Origin: Glycocaulis albus
Lineage (GTDB): Bacteria > Pseudomonadota > Alphaproteobacteria > Caulobacterales > Maricaulaceae
DNA length: 64,000 nucleotides
NCBI RefSeq assembly: GCF_014639075.1
Contig: NZ_BMFS01000011.1
Coordinates: forward strand, 42,568-106,567
Direction: 5' to 3'
The notes below the pieces were generated by a model. It was not told the DNA's origin, searched no databases, and saw nothing but the letters and a program-made list of their open reading frames with translations. A program made the position numbers and the translations under genes. Of this stretch, positions 52,805 to 64,000 are shown piece by piece; position 1 is the first letter of the stretch, and each line of letters begins with the position of its first letter.

Positions 52805-54595
52805 ATGTCTGAATACAAATGGATCGACCACTCGTTTGACGTTGTCGTTGTGGGCGCGGGCGGTTCGGGCCTGCGCGCAGCGCTCGGCGCGGCGCAAGCC
52901 GGTCTGAAAACGGCCTGCATCACCAAGGTCTTCCCCACGCGCTCCCACACGGTTGCAGCCCAGGGCGGTATCTCGGCCAGCCTCGGCAATATGGGCGAGG
53001 ATGACTGGCGCTGGCACATGTATGACACCGTCAAGGGGTCTGACTGGCTGGGCGATCAGGACGCGATCGAATATCTCTGCCGTGAGGCCCCGGCCGCCGT
53101 GTACGAGCTGGAGCACTGGGGCGTGCCCTTCTCGCGCACCGAAGAGGGCAAGATCTACCAGCGCGCCTTTGGCGGCATGACACGCAATTACGGCGAAGGC
53201 CCGGTGCAGCGCACCTGCGCGGCGGCTGACCGTACCGGGCACGCCATCCTTCACACGCTCTATGGCCAGTCGCTTCGCCACTCGACCGAGTTCTTCATCG
53301 AGTATTTCGCGCTCGACCTCATCATGGATGAGGACGGCGCCTGCCGGGGCGTCACCGCCTGGAAGCTCGATGACGGCACGCTGCACCGCTTCCGTGCGCA
53401 GAAAGTCATTCTGGCAACCGGCGGCTATGGCCGGGCCTATTTCTCCGCCACCAGCGCCCACACCTGCACCGGCGATGGCAATGCCATGGTGCTGCGCGCA
53501 GGGCTTCCCTTGCAGGATATGGAGTTTGTCCAGTTCCACCCGACCGGCATTTATGGCGCGGGCTGCCTCATCACCGAGGGCGCGCGCGGCGAAGGCGGGT
53601 ATCTGACCAATTCCGAAGGCGAGCGCTTCATGGAGCGCTATGCCCCGTCGGCAAAAGACCTCGCCAGCCGCGATGTGGTCTCACGTTCGATGACGATCGA
53701 GATCCGTGAAGGGCGCGGCGTCGGCCCGAACAAGGACCATATCTTCCTGCACCTCGATCACCTTGATCCCAAAGTGCTGCACGAGCGCCTGCCGGGCATT
53801 TCGGAAAGCGCGAAAATCTTCGCCGGTGTCGATGTGACGCGCGAGCCGATCCCGGTCCTGCCGACCGTCCACTATAATATGGGCGGCATCCCGACCAATT
53901 ATCACGGCGAAGTCCTCACCAAAGTCGGCGGCGATCCGGACCATGTCGTGCCCGGCCTGATGGCCGTCGGCGAAGCGGCGTGCGTGTCGGTACACGGCGC
54001 GAACCGGCTCGGTTCCAACTCGCTGATCGATCTGGTGGTGTTCGGCCGGGCGGCCGGCCTGCGCTGCGCGGAAACCACTCAGAGCGGCGCCAACCAGCCC
54101 GAACTGCCAAAAGATGCAGGCGATGCGACGCTTGCCCGCCTCGACCGCTTCCGCAACGCCAATGGCGGCACGCCGACGGCGAAGCTGCGCCTCGACATGC
54201 AGCGGGCCATGCAGGAAAACTGCGCCGTCTTCCGCACGCAGGACGTGCTGGATGAGGGCGTGGAGCGTATCGCCAAGGTTGTCTCCGGCTCTGGCGACAT
54301 TGCGATCAAAGACCGCTCCATGATCTGGAATACGGATCTGGTTGAAGCCCTCGAGTTCGACAATCTCATCGCGCAGGCTGCCGTCACCGTGAACTCGGCA
54401 GCGGCCCGCACCGAGAGCCGCGGCGCCCATGCGCGCGAGGACTTCCCCGAGCGCGATGACAAGCAATGGATGAAGCACACGCTTGCCTGGTATGAGGAAA
54501 AGACCGGCAAGGTCACGCTTGGCGACCGCCCGGTGCACGAATACACGCTCTCCAACGACATCGCCTATATCGAGCCCAAGGCTCGGGTCTACTAG
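52805..54595 (+). CDS. sdhA: Succinate dehydrogenase flavoprotein subunit SdhA
   Basis: The 596-residue product has the FAD-binding [20 protein letters not shown], the covalent-flavin His in [11 protein letters not shown], and substrate-site segments [20 protein letters not shown] and [18 protein letters not shown]. The C-terminal helical domain is complete. It oxidises succinate to fumarate and passes electrons to SdhB at the cytoplasmic face of the inner membrane. It lies 12 bases after sdhD, with an AGGAG site. Confidence 0.97.
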   Translation: MSEYKWIDHSFDVVVVGAGGSGLRAALGAAQAGLKTACITKVFPTRSHTVAAQGGISASLGNMGEDDWRWHMYDTVKGSDWLGDQDAIEYLCREAPAAVYELEHWGVPFSRTEEGKIYQRAFGGMTRNYGEGPVQRTCAAADRTGHAILHTLYGQSLRHSTEFFIEYFALDLIMDEDGACRGVTAWKLDDGTLHRFRAQKVILATGGYGRAYFSATSAHTCTGDGNAMVLRAGLPLQDMEFVQFHPTGIYGAGCLITEGARGEGGYLTNSEGERFMERYAPSAKDLASRDVVSRSMTIEIREGRGVGPNKDHIFLHLDHLDPKVLHERLPGISESAKIFAGVDVTREPIPVLPTVHYNMGGIPTNYHGEVLTKVGGDPDHVVPGLMAVGEAACVSVHGANRLGSNSLIDLVVFGRAAGLRCAETTQSGANQPELPKDAGDATLARLDRFRNANGGTPTAKLRLDMQRAMQENCAVFRTQDVLDEGVERIAKVVSGSGDIAIKDRSMIWNTDLVEALEFDNLIAQAAVTVNSAAARTESRGAHAREDFPERDDKQWMKHTLAWYEEKTGKVTLGDRPVHEYTLSNDIAYIEPKARVY

Positions 54596-54622
54596 ACCGC
54601 TCGCAAACGGGACACGAAACGC

Positions 54623-55402
54623 ATGGTCCAGCTGACGCTGCCGAAAAACTCGCAAGTCAAAAAAGGCAAGGCCTGGCCGAAGCCGGAGGGCGCGGAAAAC
54701 ACCCGCACCTTCAAGGTCTACCGCTATGACCCCGATACGGGCGAGAACCCGCGTTGGGACACCTATCAGGTGGACATGGACCGGTGCGGCCCGATGGTGC
54801 TGGACGCGCTCTTCTTCATCAAGAACGAGATCGACTCAACGCTGGCCTTCCGCCGTTCCTGCCGCGAGGGGATTTGCGGTTCATGCTCGATGAATATTGG
54901 CGGGCGCAACACCATCGCCTGTACCGCCGCCATCGATGACTATAAGGGCAGCGTCACCATTTCGCCCCTGCCCCACCAGCCGGTCATCAAGGACCTCATT
55001 CCCGACCTGACCAATTTCTACGCCCAGCTGACGAGCATCAAACCCTATCTCCAGACCACGACCCCGACCCCGCAAGGGGAATGGCGCCAGTCTATCGAGG
55101 ACCGGGAAAAGCTGGACGGGCTCTACGAGTGCATTTTGTGCGCCTCATGTTCGACCGCCTGCCCGTCCTACTGGTGGAATTCCGACAAGTATCTGGGACC
55201 GGCCGCGCTCCTGCAGGCCTATCGCTGGATCGCCGACAGCCGCGATGAGGCCACCGGCGAGCGCCTCGATGATCTGGAAGACCCGTTCAAGCTCTATCGC
55301 TGCCACACCATTATGAATTGCACCAATGTGTGCCCGAAGGGGCTGAACCCCGCCAAGGCCATCGGCCATATCAAGGAATTGCTGGTGGAGAGGCAGGGTT
55401 AG
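54623..55402 (+). CDS. sdhB: Succinate dehydrogenase iron-sulphur subunit SdhB
   Basis: The product has 259 residues. The plant-type ferredoxin domain has [15 protein letters not shown] with the 2Fe-2S cysteines and a fourth at NTIAC. The C-terminal domain has [16 protein letters not shown] and [17 protein letters not shown] for the 4Fe-4S and 3Fe-4S clusters. It conducts electrons from SdhA to the quinone site. All expected cysteines are present. A repeat-rich gap follows. Confidence 0.97.
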   Translation: MVQLTLPKNSQVKKGKAWPKPEGAENTRTFKVYRYDPDTGENPRWDTYQVDMDRCGPMVLDALFFIKNEIDSTLAFRRSCREGICGSCSMNIGGRNTIACTAAIDDYKGSVTISPLPHQPVIKDLIPDLTNFYAQLTSIKPYLQTTTPTPQGEWRQSIEDREKLDGLYECILCASCSTACPSYWWNSDKYLGPAALLQAYRWIADSRDEATGERLDDLEDPFKLYRCHTIMNCTNVCPKGLNPAKAIGHIKELLVERQG

Positions 55403-55434
55403 TTTCCTCTCCCCGCGTTTCCACTGTCCCACCT

Positions 55435-55578
55435 TGCGTTTTCCCGACGAAAGTCGGGATCCAGAGGATCCGTTCGACTGGGCACCGGCTTTCGCCGGTG
55501 AAACGCATTAGATGGGCAAGAGGGATGCGTTGCAGACCCAAAAAGAGACTGGGCACCGGCTTTCGCCGGTGAAACGCG
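55435..55578. repeat. Long direct repeat, left copy flanking the GIY-YIG gene (family A, double unit)
   Basis: It contains a CCCGAC/GTCGGG hairpin, the spacer CCAGAGGATCCGTTCGACTG, a CACCGGC/GCCGGTG hairpin, then GGGATGCGTTGCAGACC and a third CACCGGC/GCCGGTG hairpin ending in AAACGC. The same order recurs at 55967-56111 with few differences. Confidence 0.85.
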
Positions 55579-55604
55579 TAATAGGGAAACGCAAATAGGG
55601 AAGA

Positions 55605-55904
55605 TCAAAACCAGTCCTGATACAGATCCCGCCAGTCAGGATTGCCCGCCTCGATCAGTTCCAGCTTCCAGCGGCGCTTCCATTCCTTGATCTGCAGTTC
55701 ACGCTTGATGGCGGCAGCCATGAGATCATGGAACTCGTACCAGACCAGCAGTGTCACCCCATACTTGCGGGTGAAGACAGAGCCGGCACCCTCCTTATGG
55801 TCCCAGATGCGCTTGATCGGCGAGGACGTGGAGCCGCAATAGAGCGTCCCATTGCGCTGACTCGCCATCAGGTACACGCACGGCTGAAACGGCTCATCGC
55901 GCAT
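55605..55904 (-). CDS. Single-domain GIY-YIG nuclease (UPF0213-like)
   Basis: The 99-residue protein is one GIY-YIG domain. The two signature strands are visible as VYLMAS and LYCGSTSS, with the conserved Arg and His in IKRIWDHKEG, a Tyr/Glu-bearing LVWYEFHDLMAAAIKRE and the C-terminal WKLELIEAGNPDWRDLY. Small proteins of this type are common in alphaproteobacteria and their role is not settled; structure-selective DNA cleavage is expected from the fold. The start ATG 55904 suits the usual N-terminus. The gene sits alone between two long direct repeats of about 140 bases, like a cassette. Confidence 0.88.
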   Translation of the reverse strand: MRDEPFQPCVYLMASQRNGTLYCGSTSSPIKRIWDHKEGAGSVFTRKYGVTLLVWYEFHDLMAAAIKRELQIKEWKRRWKLELIEAGNPDWRDLYQDWF

Positions 55905-55966
55905 GACTTTGAGCTTATGCGCGCAAGGTTAGCATGAAAACCACTAGCTCGCGTTTCCCTCTCTCC

Positions 55967-56111
55967 TGCGTTTTCCCGACGAAAGTCGGGACCCAGAGGA
56001 ACCGTTCGACTGGGCACCGGCTTTCGCCGGTGAAACGCATGAGATGGCCAAAAGGGGATGCGTTGCGGACCTAAAAGAGACTGGACCCCGACTTGCGTCG
56101 GCGAAACGCAA
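55967..56111. repeat. Long direct repeat, right copy flanking the GIY-YIG gene (family A, double unit)
   Basis: Same order as the left copy: TGCGTTTTCCCGACGAAAGT opens it, then CCAGAGGAACCGTTCGACTG, the CACCGGC/GCCGGTG hairpin, GGGATGCGTTGCGGACC, and a final CCCGAC/GTCGG hairpin ending GAAACGCAAAG. Its last hairpin differs from the left copy. Confidence 0.85.
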
Positions 56112-56183
56112 AGAGAGGTGAACCCCGGTGGAGAAGGCCAATCCCCCTTCCCCGAATCTCCGCCTGCCGCTACACACCTGCCC

Positions 56184-56765
56184 ATGAAATCGATCTGTGT
56201 GTATTGCGGGGCGAGCCCGGGCGGTCATCCCGCCTATGCCGAAACGGCGCAGGCTGTGGGCTTTCATCTCGCCAGTGAAGGCTACCGCCTCGTCTATGGC
56301 GGCGGGCAGGTAGGCCTGATGGGCGTGCTAGCCGATGCGGCCGTGGATGCCGGCGGCGGCGTCACCGGCGTGATCCCCGATTTTCTCCATCATCGCGAGA
56401 TCGCCCATCCGCGCGTGGCCGACATGCGCATCGTGTCGTCCATGCATGAGCGCAAGCATGTGATGGCCGAGGAGTCTGACGCCTTCATCGCCCTGCCCGG
56501 TGGCATCGGCACGATGGAAGAGCTGTTCGAAATCTGGACCTGGAGCGCGCTCGGCCGTCACACAAAGCCGGTCGGGCTTATCAATGTGAACGGCTATTAT
56601 GATGGCCTGCTGGCCTTTCTCGACCGGATGCAGGCCGATGGTTTTGTACAAGCCCGCCACCGCGCCATGCTGTTTTCAGGCGATGATATCGCCGCTCTGC
56701 TCGCGAGCATGGCCGATTACAATCATCCCGGCATGATTCCCTCGCTTGAACGCGCGCGCATGTAG
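56184..56765 (+). CDS. LOG-family protein (TIGR00730-type nucleoside 5'-monophosphate phosphoribohydrolase)
   Basis: The product has 193 residues from ATG 56184. [13 protein letters not shown] is the nucleotide-binding start, and [18 protein letters not shown] contains the PGGxGTxxE catalytic motif of LOG proteins. These release the base from AMP or cytokinin riboside monophosphate in the cytoplasm. A start at 56058 would pass through repeat sequence and is rejected. It is followed 17 bases later by prfA on the same strand. Confidence 0.92.
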   Translation: MKSICVYCGASPGGHPAYAETAQAVGFHLASEGYRLVYGGGQVGLMGVLADAAVDAGGGVTGVIPDFLHHREIAHPRVADMRIVSSMHERKHVMAEESDAFIALPGGIGTMEELFEIWTWSALGRHTKPVGLINVNGYYDGLLAFLDRMQADGFVQARHRAMLFSGDDIAALLASMADYNHPGMIPSLERARM

Positions 56766-56782
56766 GGTGTATCGCCAGTCCC

Positions 56783-57856
56783 ATGCGCTTGCCCGACCAG
56801 AAACTTGAACAGATTCTCGACCGCTTCGACCAGATCGAGGCGCGCCTTGGCGCGGCCAGTGATGGCGAGGAGATCGTGCGCCTGTCGCGCGAGCACTCCG
56901 AACTGAAAGAGGTGACCGAAAAGGCCCGTGAGCTGAAAGCCGCGCGCGTCAGCCTTGCCGAAGCCGAAACCATCATCGCCGAGGGCGGTGACAAGGACAT
57001 GGCCGAGCTGGCTCAGGAAGAGCGAGCGGAGCTCAAAGAGCGCATCCCGGCGCTGGAGCGCGCTCTGCAGCTCCTCCTGCTGCCCAAAGACAAGGATGAC
57101 GAGGCGAGCGTGATCCTTGAAATCCGCGCCGGCACGGGCGGAGACGAGGCCGCGCTCTTTGCCGGCGATCTTTTCCGCATGTATGAGCGCCACGCCTCCA
57201 AGCAGGGCTGGAAAGTGGAGGTGCTGTCGGCCAGTGACTCCGAGGTCGGCGGCTACAAGGAAATTATCGCCTCGGTCAATGGGCGCGGCGTGTTCGGCAA
57301 GCTGAAGTTTGAATCCGGCGTGCACCGCGTGCAGCGCGTGCCGGAAACCGAAGCCGGCGGGCGTATTCACACCTCTGCTGCCACGGTCGCAGTGCTGCCC
57401 GAACCGGAAGATGTCGACATCCAGATCCGCGACGAGGATATCCGCATCGACACGATGCGCGCCTCCGGCGCAGGCGGCCAGCACGTCAACAAGACGGACT
57501 CGGCGGTGCGAATGACCCACTTGCCAACCGGCATTGTGGTCATCAGCCAGGAAAAATCCCAGCACCAGAACCGTGCCATCGCCATGCAGGTGCTCAAGAC
57601 CAAGCTTTACGAGAAAGAGCGCGCCGAGAAGGACGCGGCGCGTGCGGCAGAGCGTAAAGGCCAGGTCGGCTCCGGCGACCGGTCAGAGCGCATCCGCACC
57701 TATAATTATCCGCAAGGCCGGGTGACCGATCACCGCATCAATCTGACGCTCTACAAGCTGCCCGAGATCGTGTCGGGCGAGGCGCTGGGCGAGGTGATCG
57801 ATGCGCTGCTGGCCGAAGATCAGGCCGCGCGCCTTGCCGCCATGGATGAGGGATAG
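56783..57856 (+). CDS. prfA: Peptide chain release factor 1
   Basis: The 357-residue product has the GGQ tripeptide in [19 protein letters not shown], the RF1-type PxT-containing segment (HLPTGIVV lies after GGQ; the anticodon-like loop is near residue 185) and the usual N-terminal coiled coil. It ends translation at UAA and UAG. PrmC, encoded 261 bases downstream, methylates the GGQ glutamine; this pairing is conserved in many bacteria. Confidence 0.96.
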   Translation: MRLPDQKLEQILDRFDQIEARLGAASDGEEIVRLSREHSELKEVTEKARELKAARVSLAEAETIIAEGGDKDMAELAQEERAELKERIPALERALQLLLLPKDKDDEASVILEIRAGTGGDEAALFAGDLFRMYERHASKQGWKVEVLSASDSEVGGYKEIIASVNGRGVFGKLKFESGVHRVQRVPETEAGGRIHTSAATVAVLPEPEDVDIQIRDEDIRIDTMRASGAGGQHVNKTDSAVRMTHLPTGIVVISQEKSQHQNRAIAMQVLKTKLYEKERAEKDAARAAERKGQVGSGDRSERIRTYNYPQGRVTDHRINLTLYKLPEIVSGEALGEVIDALLAEDQAARLAAMDEG

Positions 57857-57879
57857 GGGTTTTTCTCTCTCACGGTGTT

Positions 57880-58022
57880 TCCGGTGTCTCCCCCCGTTTA
57901 CGGGGGGAGTGGCCCGAAGGGCCGAGGGGGGGAAGGATTATCGAAACAAGCTCCCCCCTACGTCAGCTTCGCTGCCGTTCGTCGCTTCGCGTCTCACCCC
58001 GCCGTAAACGGGGGAGGACAGG
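57880..58022. repeat. Long interspersed palindromic repeat, family E
   Basis: The block opens with CCCCCGTTTACGGGGGG and ends with CGCCGTAAACGGGGGAGGAC, so its ends are inverted copies. The interior carries AGTGGCCCGAAGGGCC and CAGCTTCGCTGC/CGTCGCTTCGCG hairpins. It resembles widespread alphaproteobacterial intergenic elements; no gene is inside. Confidence 0.7.
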
Positions 58023-58033
58023 GCCTGACCAAT

Positions 58034-58099
58034 CGCGTTTCACCGGCGTAAGCCGGTGCCCAGTCTTATTTCTGGATCCCGGCTTGCGCCGGGAAAACG
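58034..58099. repeat. Dispersed palindromic repeat, family A
   Basis: GCGTTTCACCGGC-GTAA-GCCGGTGCCCAG and a CCCGGC/GCCGGG hairpin ending AAAACG, 18 bases before the prmC start. Confidence 0.8.
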
Positions 58100-58117
58100 A
58101 AAAAGAGAAAACGGTTC

Positions 58118-58957
58118 ATGATCCCCACCCCGCTCAACGCTGCCACACAGCGCCTCGCTGCCGCCGGCATAGAGGATGCGCGCGAGGATGCGCGCGCGCT
58201 TCTGCGCCATGCGCTCGGGCTGGATGCGGCCGGTATGATCGCGCGGGGACAGGCAATCTTGAGCGAGGAGGAGACTGCCCGCTTCGAGGCATTGATCGCC
58301 CGGCGCGCCGCCCGCGAACCCCTCTCCCAGATCATCGGTTCGGTGGGTTTCTGGACGCTGGACCTCATCGTCACCCGCGATGTCCTCTCCCCGCGCAGCG
58401 ACACAGAAACACTGGTGCGCGCGGCGCTGGCGCGAATCACGGACCGCAGCGAACAGCTGAAAATCCTCGACATCGCCACCGGCTCCGGCGCGATTGCGCT
58501 GGCGCTGCTATCGGAATTGCCGGACGCCGGCGCCATCGCCACCGATATTTCGGCCGCCGCACTGGAAATCGCAGAAGCCAATGCGGCACGCAGCGGGCTT
58601 TCCGGGCGCATCAGCTTCTGCCAGACCAGCTGGGCGGACGGGGTGAACGGCCCGTTCGATCTTCTGGTCTGCAATCCGCCCTATATCGACCCTGAGGTGA
58701 TCGCCACGCTGGAGCCGGAAGTGCGTGATTTTGAACCTGTTCTGGCGCTCGATGGCGGGCCGGGCGGGCTGGCCCCCTACCCGCACCTGCTACGCGAGGC
58801 CCGCCGCCTGCTCAATCCCGGCGGCCATGCCCTGTTCGAGATCGGCCATGATCAGGGCGCGCCGGTGCTGGAACTGGCACGCGCAGCCGGGTTTGAAAAC
58901 GCCCTTATACTTGCCGACCTTGGCGGCAATGACCGGGTACTGGCCGTTCGCAACTGA
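58118..58957 (+). CDS. prmC: Release factor glutamine methyltransferase PrmC (HemK)
   Basis: The product has 279 residues: an N-terminal helical domain and a SAM-binding domain with ILDIATGSGAIALALLSELP and the diagnostic LLVCNPPYIDPE, the NPPY motif that holds the target glutamine. It methylates the GGQ Gln of RF1/RF2. ATG 58118 follows a repeat; only a weak purine stretch (AAAGAGAAAA) serves as ribosome site. Neighbouring prfA supports the call. Confidence 0.95.
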   Translation: MIPTPLNAATQRLAAAGIEDAREDARALLRHALGLDAAGMIARGQAILSEEETARFEALIARRAAREPLSQIIGSVGFWTLDLIVTRDVLSPRSDTETLVRAALARITDRSEQLKILDIATGSGAIALALLSELPDAGAIATDISAAALEIAEANAARSGLSGRISFCQTSWADGVNGPFDLLVCNPPYIDPEVIATLEPEVRDFEPVLALDGGPGGLAPYPHLLREARRLLNPGGHALFEIGHDQGAPVLELARAAGFENALILADLGGNDRVLAVRN

Positions 58958-59224
58958 AAAAGACTTGGAATTGATGCGCAGATGAGTCTAGGTTGCCCTT
59001 GATACAGCGATTGTGGCGCGCCGGAACGGGGCTGTTACAACTGAAAAGTGGCATGCGCCTCCCGCTGTAATACCGGCTCTCATCTTGCAGAGACATGTGG
59101 CACCGCCAGTCTGGTGCGTCATGGCTTGGCGCAACGCGACCCCCGGCACGGGCCCGCAGGATAAGGCCAGATACGGACAGGTATCCGACAAGATGACGGT
59201 CACCAGATGAGGACCCAGCACGAC

Positions 59225-59911
59225 ATGAAGCGTCAACGCGGCCGCGGGCGTAAGCCCAATCATAATCAGGGCAATCGCAATTTCGAAAGCAATGGGCCGG
59301 ACGTGAAGATCCGGGGCAATGCTGCCCATATCTACGAAAAATACCTCCAGCTCGCGCGCGACGCCTCCTCCTCCGGCGACCGGGTCATGGCGGAGAATTA
59401 CTACCAGCACGCCGAGCATTATCTGCGCATTCTACAGGTCATCCAGCCGCGCCGCGAAGAACGCGACAACAGCCATAATGATGATGACAGCGATGACGGG
59501 GATGATGGCGACAGCCGCAACACCCATCAGTCGCGGAACAATTCCGGCGACGGCGATCATGCAGACCGCAATGACGGCCAGAACAATCAGCGCCAGGGCG
59601 GCAACCAGCAGGGTGGTGAGCGCCAGCCGCGCGGCCGCCGGCCCAGCCGGCGCAACGAGAATGCCGGCCAGCAGGCCGCCTCTGACGGTCAGAGCCGCAA
59701 GGATGACGGCGACGGCCAGCCCGATCCGCTGCGCATGGTCGATCCCGGTTCTGCGGAGAACGCGCCCGTGACCTCCAACGGCGAGGAGCAGTCTGGCGGC
59801 GACGCCCCGCGCCCCGCCCGCACACGGCGTCCGCGCCGTTCGCGCGCCGATGCCGAGGCCGAAGCGGCCCTGAAATCCGCCTCCGGCGATGATGCCGACG
59901 CGGCGGCTTAG
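59225..59911 (+). CDS. DUF4167-domain protein
   Basis: The 228-residue product has the DUF4167 core at about residues 20-80 (NGPDVKIRGNAAHIYEKYLQ, then ARDASSSGDRVMAENYYQHA and EHYLRILQ). A long low-complexity tail rich in Asp, Asn, Gly, Gln and Arg is probably disordered. The basic N-terminus (KRQRGRGRKPNHN) suggests nucleic-acid binding, though no function is established to my knowledge. The domain is an alphaproteobacterial marker and often lies next to prmC, as here. ATG 59225 follows GAGG; ATG 59207 would add six residues. Confidence 0.85.
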   Translation: MKRQRGRGRKPNHNQGNRNFESNGPDVKIRGNAAHIYEKYLQLARDASSSGDRVMAENYYQHAEHYLRILQVIQPRREERDNSHNDDDSDDGDDGDSRNTHQSRNNSGDGDHADRNDGQNNQRQGGNQQGGERQPRGRRPSRRNENAGQQAASDGQSRKDDGDGQPDPLRMVDPGSAENAPVTSNGEEQSGGDAPRPARTRRPRRSRADAEAEAALKSASGDDADAAA

Positions 59912-59944
59912 ACCTGACGTCAGCCCGCCCGGGTTTCATCCCAT

Positions 59945-60010
59945 CGCGTTTCACCGGCGTAAGCCGGTGCCCAGCCTTGTTCTGGATCCCGGCGTCCGCC
60001 GGGAAAACGC
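59945..60010. repeat. Dispersed palindromic repeat, family A
   Basis: GCGTTTCACCGGC-GTAA-GCCGGTGCCCAG followed by CCCGGC-GTCC-GCCGGG and AAAACGC in the DUF4167-clpB gap. Confidence 0.8.
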
Positions 60011-60200
60011 GGGTGGTTGGTGAGAACCGCCGGTTCACGGCCTGGCTGGACCCACCCCCCACGATTTTATCTCCCTCCAGCTTGTGTGGTCTCGATGCCA
60101 CACCTACATGCATGTCATCAGGGATGGCGGGCTGTGCCTCGAAGAGGGCGGTTCCACCCAACCCCTTGTCTCGCTGCCCTTTTTCAGGAGACCTGAAGGC

Positions 60201-62819
<2,619 letters not shown>

Positions 62820-63038
62820 GGGTTCCCCGAAACCCCCGTGCTTCGAGACGGCTTCTGACGAAGCCCCTCAGCATGAGGGCGTGTGCTGCTTTTCCCTCAT
62901 CCTGAGGGTGAGCGAAGTGAGCGTCTCGAAGGACGAGGGAAAAGCACCCACCTCAAATCCCTTCCCGTTTGCGCAGAGTCGCGCTTATCTCTCCTGACCA
63001 GAGGGCGCCAGACGCCCCGGACGGGAGGAGACGAGACC
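62820..63038. repeat. Dispersed repeat, family D, between clpB and the MAPEG gene
   Basis: About 62838-62941 holds inverted pieces: GTGCTTCGAGACGGCTTCTG with CCCTCAGCATGAGGG, then CCCTCATCCTGAGGGTGAGC and GCGTCTCGAAGGACGAGGGA. The outer CTTCGAGACG/CGTCTCGAAG arms are complementary. This resembles a repeat I know from several alphaproteobacteria. No gene is present. Confidence 0.7.
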
Positions 63039-63458
63039 ATGTATCAATCCATGATGGTGCCCTTGCTGGCCCTTGTGTGCTGGACGCTGGTGATGTGGCT
63101 GTGGATGTATGCCACGCGCATTCCGGCCATGCAGAAAGCCAAAATCAACCCGGCGCGCATGAAGGAAAAGTCCGAAATGGACGTGCTGCCGCGCAGCGTC
63201 CGTCAGATTGCGGACAACCATAACCATCTGCACGAACAGCCGGTCATTTTCTACGCGCTTGTCACCTACAGTCATCTCGTCGGCGTTGGTGATGCGATCA
63301 ATATCGGCTTTGCCTGGACCTATGTGATCCTGCGCGTCATCCACTCGCTGGTGCAGGGCACGATCAACTTCATTCCGTTGCGCTTTGGCATCTACGCGCT
63401 CGCCACGATCTGCCTGTTTGTGATCGCCATCCGCAATCTGATAGCATTGCCGGTATGA
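63039..63458 (+). CDS. MAPEG-family membrane protein
   Basis: The 139-residue product from ATG 63039 (GGGAGGAG upstream) has four membrane helices and the MAPEG pattern: first helix MVPLLALVCWTLVMWLWMYA, then RQIADNHNHLHEQPVIFYAL, and the third/fourth helices with AWTYVILRVIHSLVQG. Members are small membrane proteins related to glutathione transferases and leukotriene synthases; bacterial roles are mostly unknown. It overlaps the ArsC/Spx-like gene by four bases. Confidence 0.88.
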   Translation: MYQSMMVPLLALVCWTLVMWLWMYATRIPAMQKAKINPARMKEKSEMDVLPRSVRQIADNHNHLHEQPVIFYALVTYSHLVGVGDAINIGFAWTYVILRVIHSLVQGTINFIPLRFGIYALATICLFVIAIRNLIALPV

Positions 63459-63805
63459 GCATAACCGTATACGGACTGAAAAACTGCGAGACCTGCCGCA
63501 AGGCCATGACCGCACTTGAAGAAGGCGGGCGCAGGCCCGCCTTCGTGGATATTCGCGCCGAACCGTCTGTGAGCGGACTCATCCCCGGCTGGATCAAGGC
63601 GGTGGGCGAGGCAAAAATCATCAACCGCGCTTCCATGACCTGGCGCAAGCTCTCCGATGCCGACAAGGCGCGGGCCGATGATGCGGGCAAGCTCGCTGCC
63701 CTGCTCGACGAACACCGCACACTGATCAAGCGCCCGGTCATCGCGACGGCTGATACCGTCCATGTCGGCTGGACCAAGGATGTGAAAGAGGTGTTGGGGG
63801 GCTGA
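63455..63805 (+). CDS. ArsC/Spx-family thioredoxin-like protein (YffB type)
   Basis: This 116-residue protein has the ArsC-like thioredoxin fold: VYGLKNCETCRKAM with Cys11 and Cys14, and IKRPVI as the cis-Pro loop. The CxxC resembles Spx/YffB instead of classical ArsC with a single Cys. A glutathione-dependent or redox role is likely; arsenate reduction is not supported by any arsenic genes nearby. The start overlaps the MAPEG stop, so the two are coupled. Confidence 0.88.
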   Translation: MSITVYGLKNCETCRKAMTALEEGGRRPAFVDIRAEPSVSGLIPGWIKAVGEAKIINRASMTWRKLSDADKARADDAGKLAALLDEHRTLIKRPVIATADTVHVGWTKDVKEVLGG

Positions 63806-64000
63806 TCTCAAGGCGCTGGAAATCCGGCCAACACCCCCTCCACCGGGGTCGCGGCCCCGACGGCGGACCCAGATTCCAGGTATCAGGCGGGGCTTTCTGG
63901 GCCCCGGCTCGGGGACCGGGGCCCCGGCTTGGTTGCCGTGTCGAAATATCTGCCAGTTTGCCGCTGCCCTCTCCACCGGGGCCCCGGTCCCCGAGCCGGG
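63806..64000. repeat. Family C palindromes at the right edge
   Basis: Copies of GGCCCCGGCTCGGGGACCGG at about 63899-63927 and CCGGGGCCCCGGTCCCCGAG at the edge, in opposite orientation. No gene is seen in these 195 bases. Confidence 0.6.

Noticed and set aside
55403..56183. CRISPR-like array around the GIY-YIG gene
   Set aside because: The repeated units are hairpins of unequal length with no regular spacers and no cas genes; they are better described as direct repeats flanking one gene.
63455..63805. Arsenate reductase ArsC assignment
   Set aside because: The CxxC motif and lack of any ars genes fit the Spx/YffB branch better, so no arsenic function is claimed.

Overview
The window looks like chromosomal DNA of a GC-rich, flagellated, dimorphic alphaproteobacterium, most like Maricaulales/Hyphomonadaceae (Maricaulis, Oceanicaulis, Glycocaulis type). 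I infer this from gene content, not a database search. CtrA, its inhibitor SciP and the phosphotransferase ChpT all occur with a Caulobacter-type flagellar gene order (flgE-sciP-fliF-fliG-fliH/flbE-fliN-flbD-flhA), and the sdhCDAB and prfA-prmC-DUF4167-clpB blocks are typical of the class.

Layout. Positions 1-617: the tail of an old yellow enzyme-type oxidoreductase and a MaoC-type hydratase. 745-2669: a visibly AT-rich two-gene insert, an AAA ATPase plus a RloB-like TOPRIM protein, which looks like a defence pair. 2666-20864: a flagellar cluster. flgKL runs leftward; fliK-flgDE, sciP, fliF-fliG-fliH-fliN-flbD-flhA-flhF-flhG and a small membrane protein run rightward. 21109-24439: a divergent DUF6607 / TonB-dependent haem receptor pair with a Fur-type palindrome between them. 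25265-28043: fliIJ divergent from ctrA. 28276-35439: a periplasmic TPR protein, a leftward cheA-cheW-cheY-cheB-cheR cluster, chpT and a small membrane protein. 35683-47488: housekeeping and envelope genes (M23 peptidase, ubiG, RodZ-like protein, ptsP, lysC, ispG, DUF885 peptidase, SDR). 47704-51822: an apparent five-gene operon of a 60-residue Cys-rich secreted peptide, a secreted protein of unknown function and a MacA/ABC/FtsX-type export complex. 52020-55402: succinate dehydrogenase. 55605-63805: a GIY-YIG nuclease gene framed by long direct repeats, then LOG, prfA, prmC, DUF4167, clpB, MAPEG and an ArsC/Spx-like protein.

How it fits together. CtrA-type boxes (TTAA-N7-TTAA variants) are visible before sciP, fliF and ctrA, and more weakly before cheA. 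The ctrA upstream region also has three GANTC (CcrM-type) sites and a TGTCGCG heptamer, which I recall as the reported SciP motif. Together these suggest a Caulobacter-like circuit in which ChpT phosphorylates CtrA, CtrA activates sciP and early flagellar genes, and FlbD with sigma-54 drives late genes; one plausible sigma-54 site precedes flgK.

Most longer intergenic gaps are filled by at least five families of short palindromic dispersed repeats. The most interesting candidates for new biology are the Cys-rich peptide/exporter operon, the GIY-YIG gene between roughly 140-bp direct repeats, and the AT-rich AAA/RloB-like pair. I saw no tRNA, rRNA, CRISPR array, insertion sequence or replication origin.
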